Shown here piece after piece: positions 1 to 8,734 of a DNA stretch of 64,000 nucleotides (position 1 is the stretch's first letter; every line of letters begins with the position of its first letter). The notes below the pieces were generated by a model, which was not told the DNA's origin, ran no database searches, and was given only the letters and a program-made list of their open reading frames with translations. Source of the stretch: Prevotella sp. UBA3675 (lineage in GTDB: Bacteria > Bacteroidota > Bacteroidia > Bacteroidales > Bacteroidaceae); contig DFJI01000029.1 in NCBI GenBank assembly GCA_002372235.1, positions 214 to 64,213 of the forward strand, given 5' to 3'. The position numbers and the translations under genes are program-made.

Positions 1-337
1 AAGCCTTCTCCTTAGAAGTGTAGAAGCCTGTGCACTCCAGAACAACGTCAACATCGAGCTTACCCCAAGGCAGTTCGGCAGCGTTAGGAATAGCATAGAT
101 GGTGATCTCCTTGCCATCGACGATGATTGAGTTGTCGGTGCAGTCAACAGTGTGCTTGTTCTCGCCAATCTTGCCGCAGAAGCCGCCCTGAGCGGTGTCG
201 TACTTCAGCAGGTGAGCCAGCATCTTGGGGCTGGTCAAGTCGTTGATTGCTACTACTTCATAACCTTCAGCCTCGAACATCTGACGGAAAGCGAGGCGAC
301 CGATACGGCCAAAGCCGTTAATAGCTACTTTTGTCAT
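1..337 (-). CDS. gap: glyceraldehyde-3-phosphate dehydrogenase, partial (N-terminal 112 residues)
   Basis: Glycolytic enzyme that oxidises glyceraldehyde-3-phosphate to 1,3-bisphosphoglycerate with NAD in the cytoplasm. The reverse-strand translation starts [20 protein letters not shown], which carries the Rossmann dinucleotide signature GFGRIGR at residues 8-14, followed by AINDLTSP and [11 protein letters not shown], all typical of the NAD-binding half of this family. The reading frame runs off the window edge, so the catalytic Cys half is not seen. The ATG at 337 is the only sensible start and lies about 50 bases downstream of a predicted promoter. Nothing unusual is visible. Confidence 0.95.
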   Translation of the reverse strand, partial: MTKVAINGFGRIGRLAFRQMFEAEGYEVVAINDLTSPKMLAHLLKYDTAQGGFCGKIGENKHTVDCTDNSIIVDGKEITIYAIPNAAELPWGKLDVDVVLECTGFYTSKEKA

Positions 338-390
338 TTTAATTAGTTAAATTAAATAAGGTAATACCTAAAAAAATATATTTACGGGCG

Positions 391-398
391 CAAAGTTA
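391..398 (-). promoter_or_regulatory. -7 promoter box of gap
   Basis: Reading on the minus strand, TAACTTTG matches the Bacteroidetes -7 consensus TAnnTTTG. It lies about 54 bases before the gap start codon, in an AT-rich spacer. Inferred from the motif and position only. Confidence 0.6.
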
Positions 399-603
399 CG
401 ATTTTTTTTGAATAATAGCTTCCTAATGCAGTATTAATAAAATTGAAAAAAGAGGAAAGTCTAAAAAATGATTCCCTTGAAACTACGCAAAAAGGGATAT
501 TTGCAAAATGCAGATTACAATTTGTAGTGTCTGTTTTCTGATATTTAAAAAGAATAATTCTTAAATATGGACGAGAAGCAGTAATAATTTTTTTGCTTTT
601 ATA

Positions 604-634
604 TTGAAGTATATCAAAAAAATGATTAAATTTG
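604..634 (+). promoter_or_regulatory. promoter of mscL
   Basis: TTG at 604-606 (the -33 element) is followed after 20 bases by TAAATTTG at 627-634 (the -7 box). This is the expected spacing for the primary sigma factor of Bacteroidetes. Predicted transcription start is near 640, giving a leader of about 35 bases. Confidence 0.65.
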
Positions 635-673
635 CATCCAGAAATGTTTAATCATCAAAAAAAGTAGAAGATT

Positions 674-1093
674 ATGGGATTTATTAAAGAATTCAAGGAC
701 TTTGCCATGCGTGGCAACGTGATGGACATGGCTGTCGGTGTGATCATCGGCGGTGCGTTCGGTAAGATTGTCAGTTCACTGGTCAACGATCTCATTATGC
801 CTCCCATCGGGTGGCTCATCGGTGGCATCAACTTCTCAGAGCTCAGTGTGAAACTGCCCGTGAATCCGTTGACGCCCGAGCAGGATCCTGTGACCATCAA
901 CTATGGAGCATTCCTACAGACTACGCTCGACTTCCTGATCGTGGCATTCTGTATTTTCCTGCTCATCAAGGGCATCAACAAGCTGTCGGACCTGAAGAAG
1001 AAGGAAGAGGAAGAGGCTGCTCCTGCTGCTCCTGCCGGACCCACGCAGGAGGAGCTGCTCACTGAGATTCGCGACTTGTTGAAGAACAAGTAA
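674..1093 (+). CDS. mscL: large-conductance mechanosensitive channel MscL
   Basis: Inner-membrane homopentameric channel that opens under membrane tension and releases solutes during hypo-osmotic shock. The 139-residue protein starts [46 protein letters not shown] when read through, with the family signature in the first transmembrane helix (residues 14-40), a periplasmic loop of about 30 residues, and a second helix near residues 79-103. A charged cytoplasmic bundle ends the protein and contains an Ala/Pro stretch (about 113-120) before the final helix [11 protein letters not shown]. Length is normal for the family. It is a single-gene unit with its own promoter and terminator. Confidence 0.97.
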   Translation: MGFIKEFKDFAMRGNVMDMAVGVIIGGAFGKIVSSLVNDLIMPPIGWLIGGINFSELSVKLPVNPLTPEQDPVTINYGAFLQTTLDFLIVAFCIFLLIKGINKLSDLKKKEEEEAAPAAPAGPTQEELLTEIRDLLKNK

Positions 1094-1162
1094 CTGAAGT
1101 TTTCCATCCCAGTAATGGATGTTGAGATGTTCTTGACAAATAAAAAAAGTGGATAATTGAAG

Positions 1163-1196
1163 GAGGCTGTGACCGAATGGGGCGCAGCCTCTTTTT
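1163..1196 (+). terminator. rho-independent terminator of mscL
   Basis: A 7-bp stem GAGGCTG (1163-1169) pairs with CAGCCTC (1185-1191) and is followed directly by five T residues. It ends 10 bases before the convergent exopolysaccharide operon. Confidence 0.75.
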
Positions 1197-1205
1197 CTGT
1201 TCTCG

Positions 1206-2744
1206 CTATCTCCTTAGTCGCCGGACGGGCAGACGGCTGGCAAGGTCTTTCATGCCTGCGGTGAAGAAATAGACCAGCAGGGTGTAGAGAATGACGGTGG
1301 GGAGGGTGAGGCAGAGGCCATACTGCAGGATGCCCAGAATCGTGGGGTCGGCCTGCCATCCTGTTAGGCGGGCTGCCGCGTGATGGACGATGATGCAGAG
1401 ACCGAGCAGGAGAACGTGGATGGCGATGTTCTTCCAATAGACGAAGAGCGGCTCCTGGAACCCTCGCTTGTAGAGGTAGTAGGGCTTCCAGATGACCACG
1501 AGCAGCAGCATGCTCACGGTCTTGCCCAGCAGGATGCCCACCAGACCGTAGAGATAGCCGAAGATGAGGGTGACCACCACGTTGATGATGCCCTCGGCAT
1601 AGGCGGCCCACACATCGTCGTAGAGTCCGTAGGCATTGACGAACAGATCGACTGAGGGACGGGTGAGCATGATATACATGTTGAGCAGAATGAGGAACAC
1701 GATGTGGTCGGACAGGATGTACTGCGGTCCTAACCACCAGCTGATGACGGGATTGATGAGGAACGTGAGGGCGATGATGAAGATGCCGGTGGTCCAGTAG
1801 CGGAAGGCGGCATACTCCCAGAACACCTTGCGGATGTTCCACTTGTTGCCCTCGGCCACAAGGTTGCCTATGCTGGCGTTCATGCCCACGAGCACGCTGT
1901 TGAACAGGGCCGTCAGTTTGCCCACAATCATGGTGTAGTTGCCGTAGAACGCCACCATCTGCAACGACTCGAAGGCGAAGATAAGAATCTCGTCGCTCTT
2001 GGAGAGGAAGAAGTTCTTCAGTCGGTGGATGAAAATCTGCTTCGCCTTGACCAGTATCTCAGGATATTTCTTCAGGATGTCGCGGCCCTGGCTCTTGTCG
2101 GTCTTGAGCCAGGGATATTCGCGGTTGATGACCCAGTTGAGCATCCAGCACGTGAACACGCTGAACAGGAACTGCACGGCTGCCCAGAGGAAGGGGTTGT
2201 GGGTGTAGTAGGCCAGCGCTATCTGAATGATGGTGGTGACGGCGCCGCCCGTCTGCGTCCAGATGGATATCTTGTAGGTCTTCTGGTCGCTGTCGAGCAG
2301 TATCTGGCGGTAGTTGATGAAATAGGCGATGAGGTGGGAGCCGAGGAAGGCATAGAAGGCGAAATAGACCAGCGGGAGCGGCACGCCCTTGTCGGCAAAG
2401 ATGAGGGGGAAGAACAGGCTGACGATGGCGGCCCCCGTGAAAATGATGGTGCCCACGATGCGGTAGAGATAGCCGAAGAGCGACACAATCTCGCAGATCT
2501 TGGCATGGTTCTGTTCCTCGATGGGCTTGTAGAGGAAGTAGGCTATACAGGTGCCGATGCCAATCTCGCTGATGTTGAGGAAGTTGAGAATGCTGTAGAG
2601 CGTGCCCGACAGACCGATGAAGGCATCGCCCAGGCACTCGAGGAAGATGCGCCGGGAGAAGAAGGCGAGGAAGATGCTGACGAAGTAGAAGACGAATCCT
2701 ACCCGTGCGTTCATGAGGGTCTTGTGCACTCTACTGGATGCCAT
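1206..2744 (-). CDS. Wzx-type polysaccharide flippase (MATE/MOP superfamily)
   Basis: Probable inner-membrane flippase that moves lipid-linked repeat units to the periplasm. The protein is about 512 residues when begun at the ATG at 2744 (MASSRVHKTLMNARVGFVFY). It has around twelve to fourteen hydrophobic segments, with the N-terminal motif of a Gly/Leu-rich second helix (GLSGTLYSILNFLNISEIGIGT) that is usual for polysaccharide_synt proteins. A longer in-frame start at 2804 is possible but would lie deep inside the upstream gene and adds only a polar Ser/Pro tail. The chosen start overlaps the stop of the GT4 gene by 14 bases. It is the last gene of the operon. Confidence 0.85.
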   Translation of the reverse strand: MASSRVHKTLMNARVGFVFYFVSIFLAFFSRRIFLECLGDAFIGLSGTLYSILNFLNISEIGIGTCIAYFLYKPIEEQNHAKICEIVSLFGYLYRIVGTIIFTGAAIVSLFFPLIFADKGVPLPLVYFAFYAFLGSHLIAYFINYRQILLDSDQKTYKISIWTQTGGAVTTIIQIALAYYTHNPFLWAAVQFLFSVFTCWMLNWVINREYPWLKTDKSQGRDILKKYPEILVKAKQIFIHRLKNFFLSKSDEILIFAFESLQMVAFYGNYTMIVGKLTALFNSVLVGMNASIGNLVAEGNKWNIRKVFWEYAAFRYWTTGIFIIALTFLINPVISWWLGPQYILSDHIVFLILLNMYIMLTRPSVDLFVNAYGLYDDVWAAYAEGIINVVVTLIFGYLYGLVGILLGKTVSMLLLVVIWKPYYLYKRGFQEPLFVYWKNIAIHVLLLGLCIIVHHAAARLTGWQADPTILGILQYGLCLTLPTVILYTLLVYFFTAGMKDLASRLPVRRLRR

Positions 2745-3906
2745 ATTGCTTGATTGCTTCGAAGAATGACTGGGCATAGGCGTCCTGGGTGAACCGGGGG
2801 GCAAGCCTGTTGCCGGTGAAGTCGGAGTAATGGGTGCGGATGCGACGAATGGCGTCGGCTATCTGTGTGGGCAGGTCGCCGTCCTTGTCAATCAGGATGT
2901 GCTTCTGGCCGACGAGTGTCTCGGGAATGCCGCCGTCGTTGGTGGCAATCACGGGGAGTCCCATTGCTGTGGCTTCTATGCTCGACATGCCCAGCGCCTC
3001 GTTGATGCGCGACGGCACCACGGCCACTTGAGACAAGCGGAGATAGGCAGGCAACTGTGCATAGGGGACGAAGCCTGTGAAGCTGACACGTCCCTGCATC
3101 TGACTGCCCATTGCGTGCAGCTCGTCGAGATAGGGATTGCTGCTCACGCTGTCGGCATAGTTGTCGCCTCCCACGACGAGTAGCTTCACCTGGGGATCGT
3201 CGCTGAGCAGCTGAATGGCTTGCACCAGCTCCTTCACGCCTTTCTTCGGCACGATGCGCCCGGTGTAGATGACCACGAAGTCATGGTCACTGAATCCGAG
3301 CGACTGGCGACTGATGCTGCACTCGGCAGTAGCGCTAAACGACTGGGTGTCGAGCCCGTTATAGACCACAGCCGACGGGGCTTCCTTGCTGGCCTGTGCG
3401 ATGCGACGGCGGATATAGTCGGACACGCAAATAAACGCATCGGTTGACGCAATGATAGACTGCACCAGTGGCGTGTCGGGATTCACCAGATCGGTATGCA
3501 CATGAGAGAGGATGCGAGCCTTGGTGCGGCACCGCAGCTTGATGGCAAAGCCCGGTCGGTTCTCTAACAATATGACATCGAAGTGCTGGCCACGGAGGAG
3601 GCGGTAGGCTTGCTCCAGGAAGTACTCCAGCTGATAGTGGTAGTAGCTGTCGTGGTGAAGCTTGCCATAGACCTTGGCCATGAGGCGGTGGCGGCGGCTC
3701 TGCCGGTCGATGTAAAGATAGTGGTTGACGGCTGACGACAAGGCCGGGTGCTGCTGCACGTTCGGGTGATAGGCGCTCACCACCGTGATGTCATGGAGAT
3801 GGTGGAGGTCGTTGTAGGCCAAGGCGGCATCGAGCAGATTCTCGACGGCACCTCCCTGCACGGCTGGGACGGGCAGCACGCCCGATGTGAGGATGGCTAT
3901 CTTCAT
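2731..3906 (-). CDS. glycosyltransferase family 4
   Basis: Cytoplasmic retaining glycosyltransferase with the GT-B fold. The 391-residue protein opens with a beta strand and Gly-rich loop (MKIAILTSGVLPVPAVQGGAV) expected for the acceptor domain. The donor domain shows VIYTGRIVPKKGVKELV (around residue 234), the LLVVGGD strand, VSFTGFVPYAQLPAYL, and the Glu-x7-Glu signature within EALGMSSIEATAMGLPVIAT (about residues 304-323). The start overlaps the preceding gene by four bases (ATGA), so translation is probably coupled. It adds one sugar to the lipid-linked exopolysaccharide unit; donor and acceptor cannot be read from the sequence. Confidence 0.9.
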   Translation of the reverse strand: MKIAILTSGVLPVPAVQGGAVENLLDAALAYNDLHHLHDITVVSAYHPNVQQHPALSSAVNHYLYIDRQSRRHRLMAKVYGKLHHDSYYHYQLEYFLEQAYRLLRGQHFDVILLENRPGFAIKLRCRTKARILSHVHTDLVNPDTPLVQSIIASTDAFICVSDYIRRRIAQASKEAPSAVVYNGLDTQSFSATAECSISRQSLGFSDHDFVVIYTGRIVPKKGVKELVQAIQLLSDDPQVKLLVVGGDNYADSVSSNPYLDELHAMGSQMQGRVSFTGFVPYAQLPAYLRLSQVAVVPSRINEALGMSSIEATAMGLPVIATNDGGIPETLVGQKHILIDKDGDLPTQIADAIRRIRTHYSDFTGNRLAPRFTQDAYAQSFFEAIKQYGIQ

Positions 3907-5126
3907 TTGTCGTGAGCTGTGTGAATGAATTCTTTATTACTGCGGTCTATGTGGACCATGTTCTTCAGCATGCGCCACACCAGTTGGAGGAGCGCTGCAA
4001 GCTTGCCGAAGAGCGCCTGGGTGCGCAGGGCACGCGGAATGGCGATGAACAGCGCGGCACAGAGACAGACGAGCAGGCACCACCACTTGATGCTCCATGT
4101 GGGGGCAACGATGGTGACAATCACTGACAGCAGTACGGTCAGCACAAGCAGTACGCTGCGCGGAATGAGCATTTGCTGAACGGTCTTGTCGATGTAGTTG
4201 ATGTTGCCCTGTCGGATGGCGGCAGGCAGGTAGGGCAGCATGAGGAACAGCGTCTGCACCTGTCCCGTCATCCAGCGCAGTCGCTGCCGCTGGAAGTTGT
4301 CATGATTGCTCACCTTCTCGTCCATGACATGAATGTGAGGCTCGTATTTCACGAACACGTTCTGCTTCATGAGCAGTGCCTCCAGTTCGCGGTCCTCTAC
4401 GGCAGAGGTGAGCTGATGAACATTCGCCTTGAACCAGGCATAGTCGAAGCACATGCCTGAGCCGATCAGGGCTGAGGAAAGGCCGATGGCGTTGTGGGCC
4501 CGACGGAAGAGCGTGTTGTTGATCTCCTCGCTGATGCCGTCGAGGGCAGCAATGTCGTTGTCGGCATTCTTAGCGGTGCGGTGGCACTGAATGGCGCGGT
4601 AGCCTTGTGCGCACACCTTGTTGAGACGGTGCAGGAAATCGGATGCCACGACATTGTCGGCATCGAGGATGACTACATGAGTGAATGCGGTGGCACGATG
4701 CGGATCACTCTCCACATAGTCGATGGCGAACTGCAGGGCCTTGGCCTTCGAGCTCTTCTCGAAAGTGGGCTCTAAAAGGGTCAGCGGCTCTTGTGCCAGC
4801 CACTCATTGGTCTCGGCCTGCATGTGGTCGGAGACGATCACGAGGCGATAGCGGTCGGCAGGATAGTCTTGCTGCAGGAAGGTGGCAACAGACTGGCGAA
4901 TGACAGCATCCTCGCGATAAGCAGGAAAAATGACGAGGAAAGAAGAGTTCTCTGAGCTCTCTGAGTTCTCTGAGTTCTCCGAGTTCTCCGAGTTCTCCGA
5001 GTCCTCCGAGCTCTCTGAGCCCTCCCCCTTCAGCGACACTATCCCAAAGAAAATGACATAAGCCGCCGAACCGGCCATCAGCAGCCAGAGCAGGACGTCG
5101 ATGATATGTAGCAGTGACCAGATCAT
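3903..5126 (-). CDS. membrane glycosyltransferase family 2 with a Ser/Glu/Asn repeat linker
   Basis: Inverting GT-A transferase anchored in the inner membrane. Residues about 8-31 form a transmembrane helix, residues 35-61 form an SEN-type repeat linker, and the GT2 domain follows with FPAYREDAVI, VVILDADN (DxD near residue 155) and the late QxxRW motif QRQRLRWMTGQ (about residue 282). Two further hydrophobic segments (about 320-365) end the protein. It is a paralogue of the next gene upstream (same DAxN, EEINN, FRRxHN and RWMTGQ/RWAATQ positions), but only this copy has the repeat linker. Likely role is sugar transfer during exopolysaccharide unit assembly. Confidence 0.88.
   Translation of the reverse strand: MIWSLLHIIDVLLWLLMAGSAAYVIFFGIVSLKGEGSESSEDSENSENSENSENSESSENSSFLVIFPAYREDAVIRQSVATFLQQDYPADRYRLVIVSDHMQAETNEWLAQEPLTLLEPTFEKSSKAKALQFAIDYVESDPHRATAFTHVVILDADNVVASDFLHRLNKVCAQGYRAIQCHRTAKNADNDIAALDGISEEINNTLFRRAHNAIGLSSALIGSGMCFDYAWFKANVHQLTSAVEDRELEALLMKQNVFVKYEPHIHVMDEKVSNHDNFQRQRLRWMTGQVQTLFLMLPYLPAAIRQGNINYIDKTVQQMLIPRSVLLVLTVLLSVIVTIVAPTWSIKWWCLLVCLCAALFIAIPRALRTQALFGKLAALLQLVWRMLKNMVHIDRSNKEFIHTAHDK
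4945..5025. repeat. nine copies of a 9-bp tandem repeat inside the glycosyltransferase gene
   Basis: The unit is GAGTTCTCC with variants GAGTTCTCT, GAGCTCTCT, GAGTCCTCC and GAGCCCTCC, giving nine contiguous copies (81 bases). The unit length is a multiple of three, so copy-number change would alter linker length without shifting frame. On the coding strand it encodes Ser-Glu-Asn/Ser triplets. Confidence 0.9.
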
Positions 5127-5129
5127 GCG

Positions 5130-6314
5130 CTATCTTCGGATTTTCTTGATCAGGATTCTACACTGATTGAAGAACTCAATATAAGCAATGTGTACGATAC
5201 TCAGCAGGCCCCAGCCAATGACGAAGGGGGCATTGAGGAAGTCTCGGTTCCATTTCTTGTCAACCAGATGGTCGGGGGTGGCTATAGAGAAAGCCAACAG
5301 GCACAAAGCACCGGCTATCCACCACTTGATGGTTAGAATGAAATAGATGAAAGGCAATATGAGGCTCATCACCAGAATGATGCCCATCAAGATGGTGCGG
5401 GGAATGAGCACCCACTGAATGATCTTGTCGAAATGGTCGAACCTTCGATTAATCAGCGCAGCGGGCAGATAGTGCAGATTGGTGAGCAGAGCGTGAAGCT
5501 GTGTGGCAGCCCAACGGCTGCGCTGCTGGTTGAAGTCAGACTGTGTGCGAGTTTTCTCGTCGAACACGTAAAGGTTGTCGAAGTAATCTATGTAGATGCC
5601 CTCATGCATGAGCATGGCTTCCAGCTCCTTGTCTTCACCGGCTGTCTTCACCTTCATGATGTGGCTCTTGAACCATTCGAAGTCGTAGGCCATGCCCGAG
5701 CCGTTGAGTGCAGCTGAGAGTCCCAAGACAATGTGTCCTCGCCGGAAGATGGAGTTGTTGATTTCTTCGAAGATGGTGTCAAGACGTGCCACGGAGGTGT
5801 CGCGGTTCTTCGACAGGCGATGTACCTGAATGGCTTTGGTGCCGGCACTCTCATAGGCATCGTTCAGGTGTTCGAGAAACTCGGGCTCAACTACGTTGCC
5901 TGCATCGAGCACTACTACTGCATCGTATATCTTGAACTGTGGAAGATTCAGAATGGCGTATTGGAGCGACTTGGCTTTCGAGCTGACTTCGAAGTTGGGT
6001 GTCAGCAGCGTGATGGGGCATTGGGCCAGGTGCATATTGGTCATCTCAGACTGGTGGTCGGAGATGACGACTACGTCGAAAAGACGCTGCGAGTAGGTCT
6101 GTCCGTGAATGGTGTTGACGGTATGCAAGATGCTTTTATCGCTCTTGTAGGACGGGATGAGCACGATGAAGCGGTTCTGATGCTTGGCCTTGGGCAGTTC
6201 GGCTGGGCGGCTGAATAAAGAGGCAATGGAGAATGTGAGCAGGTATAGCACCGTGAGCGCTACAAAAAAGAACAGAAGACCGTCAATTATGTATAGTATC
6301 CACCAAAGATTCAT
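5130..6314 (-). CDS. membrane glycosyltransferase family 2
   Basis: A 394-residue inner-membrane transferase. An N-terminal transmembrane helix (about residues 7-33) is followed by a GT-A domain with FIVLIPSYKSDKSI, VVVLDAGNVV (the second Asp of DxD is replaced by Gly-Asn, as DAGN), GEDKELEAML and QQRSRWAATQ (the QxxRW region), then three C-terminal hydrophobic segments. It is paralogous to the downstream gene at 3903-5126. The DxD change means metal binding may differ from the paralogue, which keeps DADN. Spacing to the downstream gene is only three bases, so the two are certainly co-transcribed. Confidence 0.88.
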   Translation of the reverse strand: MNLWWILYIIDGLLFFFVALTVLYLLTFSIASLFSRPAELPKAKHQNRFIVLIPSYKSDKSILHTVNTIHGQTYSQRLFDVVVISDHQSEMTNMHLAQCPITLLTPNFEVSSKAKSLQYAILNLPQFKIYDAVVVLDAGNVVEPEFLEHLNDAYESAGTKAIQVHRLSKNRDTSVARLDTIFEEINNSIFRRGHIVLGLSAALNGSGMAYDFEWFKSHIMKVKTAGEDKELEAMLMHEGIYIDYFDNLYVFDEKTRTQSDFNQQRSRWAATQLHALLTNLHYLPAALINRRFDHFDKIIQWVLIPRTILMGIILVMSLILPFIYFILTIKWWIAGALCLLAFSIATPDHLVDKKWNRDFLNAPFVIGWGLLSIVHIAYIEFFNQCRILIKKIRR

Positions 6315-7192
6315 TATTCTCGAGTCTTAATAAAGTTTGTTATTCCGCTGACCGTCGCCTTCGCCAGGTCGATACGGCCTTTCAAGGTGAACAGCAGCAT
6401 GTCTTTAGGTGCGACAACGCCTATTATGTATAAATAGGAGAGGCACTTCGATAGGCCACTCATGTTGCGCTTGACAAACAGCAGGCGGTTGCGAGTGGTA
6501 TAGAAGGTCTTGAGCGGACTGGCCTGCCCCGTGGACTTGCTCTCCTTGTGGTAGATGGTGCAGCAAGGATCGTACCATATCTCGTAGCCAGCCCGGGTGA
6601 ACATCATCGACCAGTCGAGCTCCTCATAATAGAGGAAGAAGCATTCGGGCATGAGCCCGGCTTTGTCGATGGCTGCGCGTTTGGCCATCATGGCGGCTCC
6701 GTGAGCATAGGGCGTGGGGTGGGGAGTGTCGTATTGTCCACAGTCTTCTTCGCCAAATCCGATGGCATGATTGCGCATGGTGACGGTCGAGAGAGGGGTG
6801 TAGCCTGCAAACTGGATGGGAGATGTCTCCCATGCGAACCGAATCTTGGGGCACACCATGCCAATCTTCTCGGATGATTCCAGACGATGAATCAGTTGCT
6901 CCAAGTGCCAGTTGTCACGGACCACCGTATCGTTGTTGATGAAGAACAGATACTGGCCAGTGGCTGCTTTGATGCCGAGATTGTTTCCACCGGCAAAACC
7001 CAGGTTCTGCTCGCTCCGAATTGCTTTCACGTGAGGATAGCGAGCGGCGATGACAGCGGCTTCATTCGCTTTTGAACCGTTATCCACCACTATCACTTCC
7101 ATTCCTTCATAGGGTGGAAGACTGTCAATCATTTCACACGTGTCGGCAAGACCGTTGTAGTTGACCGTGATGATGGATATTGTTGTGTTCAT
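6314..7192 (-). CDS. glycosyltransferase family 2, rhamnosyltransferase-like
   Basis: A 292-residue peripheral GT-A enzyme. It shows SIITVNYNGLADTCEMIDSL at the N-terminus, VVDNGS, NLGFAGGNNLGI and FFINNDTVV (about residues 86-95), the usual order in WbbL/RfbF-type rhamnosyltransferases. Further downstream are YAHGAAMMAKR and EELDWSMMFTRAGYEIWYDP, which place the catalytic Glu/Asp pair. The stop shares a base with the start of the next gene, so they are translationally coupled. Rhamnose as the donor is an inference from family resemblance. Confidence 0.88.
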   Translation of the reverse strand: MNTTISIITVNYNGLADTCEMIDSLPPYEGMEVIVVDNGSKANEAAVIAARYPHVKAIRSEQNLGFAGGNNLGIKAATGQYLFFINNDTVVRDNWHLEQLIHRLESSEKIGMVCPKIRFAWETSPIQFAGYTPLSTVTMRNHAIGFGEEDCGQYDTPHPTPYAHGAAMMAKRAAIDKAGLMPECFFLYYEELDWSMMFTRAGYEIWYDPCCTIYHKESKSTGQASPLKTFYTTRNRLLFVKRNMSGLSKCLSYLYIIGVVAPKDMLLFTLKGRIDLAKATVSGITNFIKTRE

Positions 7193-7222
7193 TGCTTATT
7201 TATCAGTTGCTTGGGCATCGAC

Positions 7223-8734
7223 TTACACCCTTGATTGTTTTTTCTTTTCAAGTTTCAGTCGGCGGCGTTCTTCCTCTTTCTCGAACTCTCGCTGCTCATA
7301 GAGCTCGAAATCGCCCTCAATGGCCGGTAGTATATACACAATGACCATGCCTCCATAGAAGAGAATGAGGTTGGGGTATTGCAGCAGGATGTGATTGGCA
7401 TAGCCGCCAGCCTGCAGTCCGAGGAAGCCGCAACACATGGCAGCGGCAATGCCTTTGCAGGCTTTGTTCTGGAGCTTGGTCAGTGTGATAAAGCATCCGC
7501 CGAGCAGTATCAGTATGTTCATCGCTGCGAAGACATAGACACCGATGATGCCCGTTCGTTGCCAGAAGAACACATAGGTAGAGTCGTTGGATGTCTCATA
7601 GACAACCTTGAACTTGTTGAATGGCGGAATGTTGTTTTCGTCGATGTTGATACCCATCCCAAACGGTGCATCCTGTAAGTGCTTCTTCAGGGCCTCTTTG
7701 TTCATGTCACGCACATTCTTCGAGGCATCGTTCGAGTCGAAAGCTGTTCGCATACGGCGAATCTGCATGTTGCCGTTGCCGATTTTCGTGCATGCCAGAA
7801 AGAAGATGAAGATTACGGATGTTGTCACCACAAAAGAGGTGAGCTTGACCGACTTCGACAAGAACACATAGAGGACGATGGCTGCCATGAAGCACATCAA
7901 GCCAGAACGAGTGCCAGAGTTGAAGAATGAGTAGGTGGAAAGCGCACCAGCTGTCCAGAACAGTATCTTGTCTTTTCTTAGTTTCGAAGTGAGCGCAATG
8001 ATGAAGAACACTGCGGCGGCTGCACCTGTGTGGCAACCAAAGTTGGCCGCATCGGAGAAGAAGGAGAAATAGCGGATGGAGCCGCCGATGATGTGGGTAC
8101 GGCTTGCTCCACTCATCAGCCAGGCGTTTTCTGCATCATCCCATCCGAATGTCTTCTGTCTGAAAGCCCAGTATGCTGCTACGAGCGAGAAATAAGCCCA
8201 CAGACGGAAAAATCGCATGACTTTGTCGGGGCTGTTTATCATCTTGAAGATGATGATGTAGCACAGAATGAAATAGAATGCAAAGAAGTTCATGTTCTGC
8301 ATCCAGGCGAACACATCAATGGGAAGGCCGCAAGTCTCATTGAATAGCTGGGTACACAGATAGAGCGTCCAGATGATGATTCCCAGGAGCATAGGTGTGG
8401 CCATCGAGGCTTTCGTCTGCCGGGGAATGATAATGAAGGATAGTAATAGTAGGAATTGTGGCCCCAGTGTGACCAGTGTAATGGGAATCGGGATGTAGCC
8501 ATATCGCTGCAGACCCATCACAAAATAGTTGATGGCGAAGAACGCCCAGAACATGATTTCCTGATGCTTCAGTGCAAGTGCCAGAAGAATCAGGCCCGCA
8601 GGGATGAGGCATACAAATGCAAAGCCTGTAATGCCCAGCGTGTAGAAATTGAAAAGGGAAAGTAGAAATAGGAGAAAGAGTACGATACCTCTTCCTCCAA
8701 GTCCTTCTCTGTATGTAGAAGAATAGCTCTTCAT
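7223..8734 (-). CDS. Wzy-type O-antigen/exopolysaccharide polymerase
   Basis: Inner-membrane protein of 503 residues with about eleven hydrophobic segments and one large periplasmic loop (about residues 335-390, from SNDASKNVRDMNKEAL to NIPPFNKFKVVYETSND). The loop and the surrounding segments fit O-antigen ligase/polymerase family proteins, which have few sequence motifs. A highly charged Glu/Lys/Arg tail of about 30 residues ends the protein. Position next to Wzz supports the role of joining lipid-linked units into polymer. The assignment rests on topology and context more than on signature residues. Confidence 0.78.
   Translation of the reverse strand: MKSYSSTYREGLGGRGIVLFLLFLLSLFNFYTLGITGFAFVCLIPAGLILLALALKHQEIMFWAFFAINYFVMGLQRYGYIPIPITLVTLGPQFLLLLSFIIIPRQTKASMATPMLLGIIIWTLYLCTQLFNETCGLPIDVFAWMQNMNFFAFYFILCYIIIFKMINSPDKVMRFFRLWAYFSLVAAYWAFRQKTFGWDDAENAWLMSGASRTHIIGGSIRYFSFFSDAANFGCHTGAAAAVFFIIALTSKLRKDKILFWTAGALSTYSFFNSGTRSGLMCFMAAIVLYVFLSKSVKLTSFVVTTSVIFIFFLACTKIGNGNMQIRRMRTAFDSNDASKNVRDMNKEALKKHLQDAPFGMGINIDENNIPPFNKFKVVYETSNDSTYVFFWQRTGIIGVYVFAAMNILILLGGCFITLTKLQNKACKGIAAAMCCGFLGLQAGGYANHILLQYPNLILFYGGMVIVYILPAIEGDFELYEQREFEKEEERRRLKLEKKKQSRV

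Noticed and set aside
1206..2804. Longer flippase start at 2804
   Set aside because: Adds a polar Ser/Pro stretch that overlaps the glycosyltransferase gene by 74 bases; the ATG at 2744 fits family length better.
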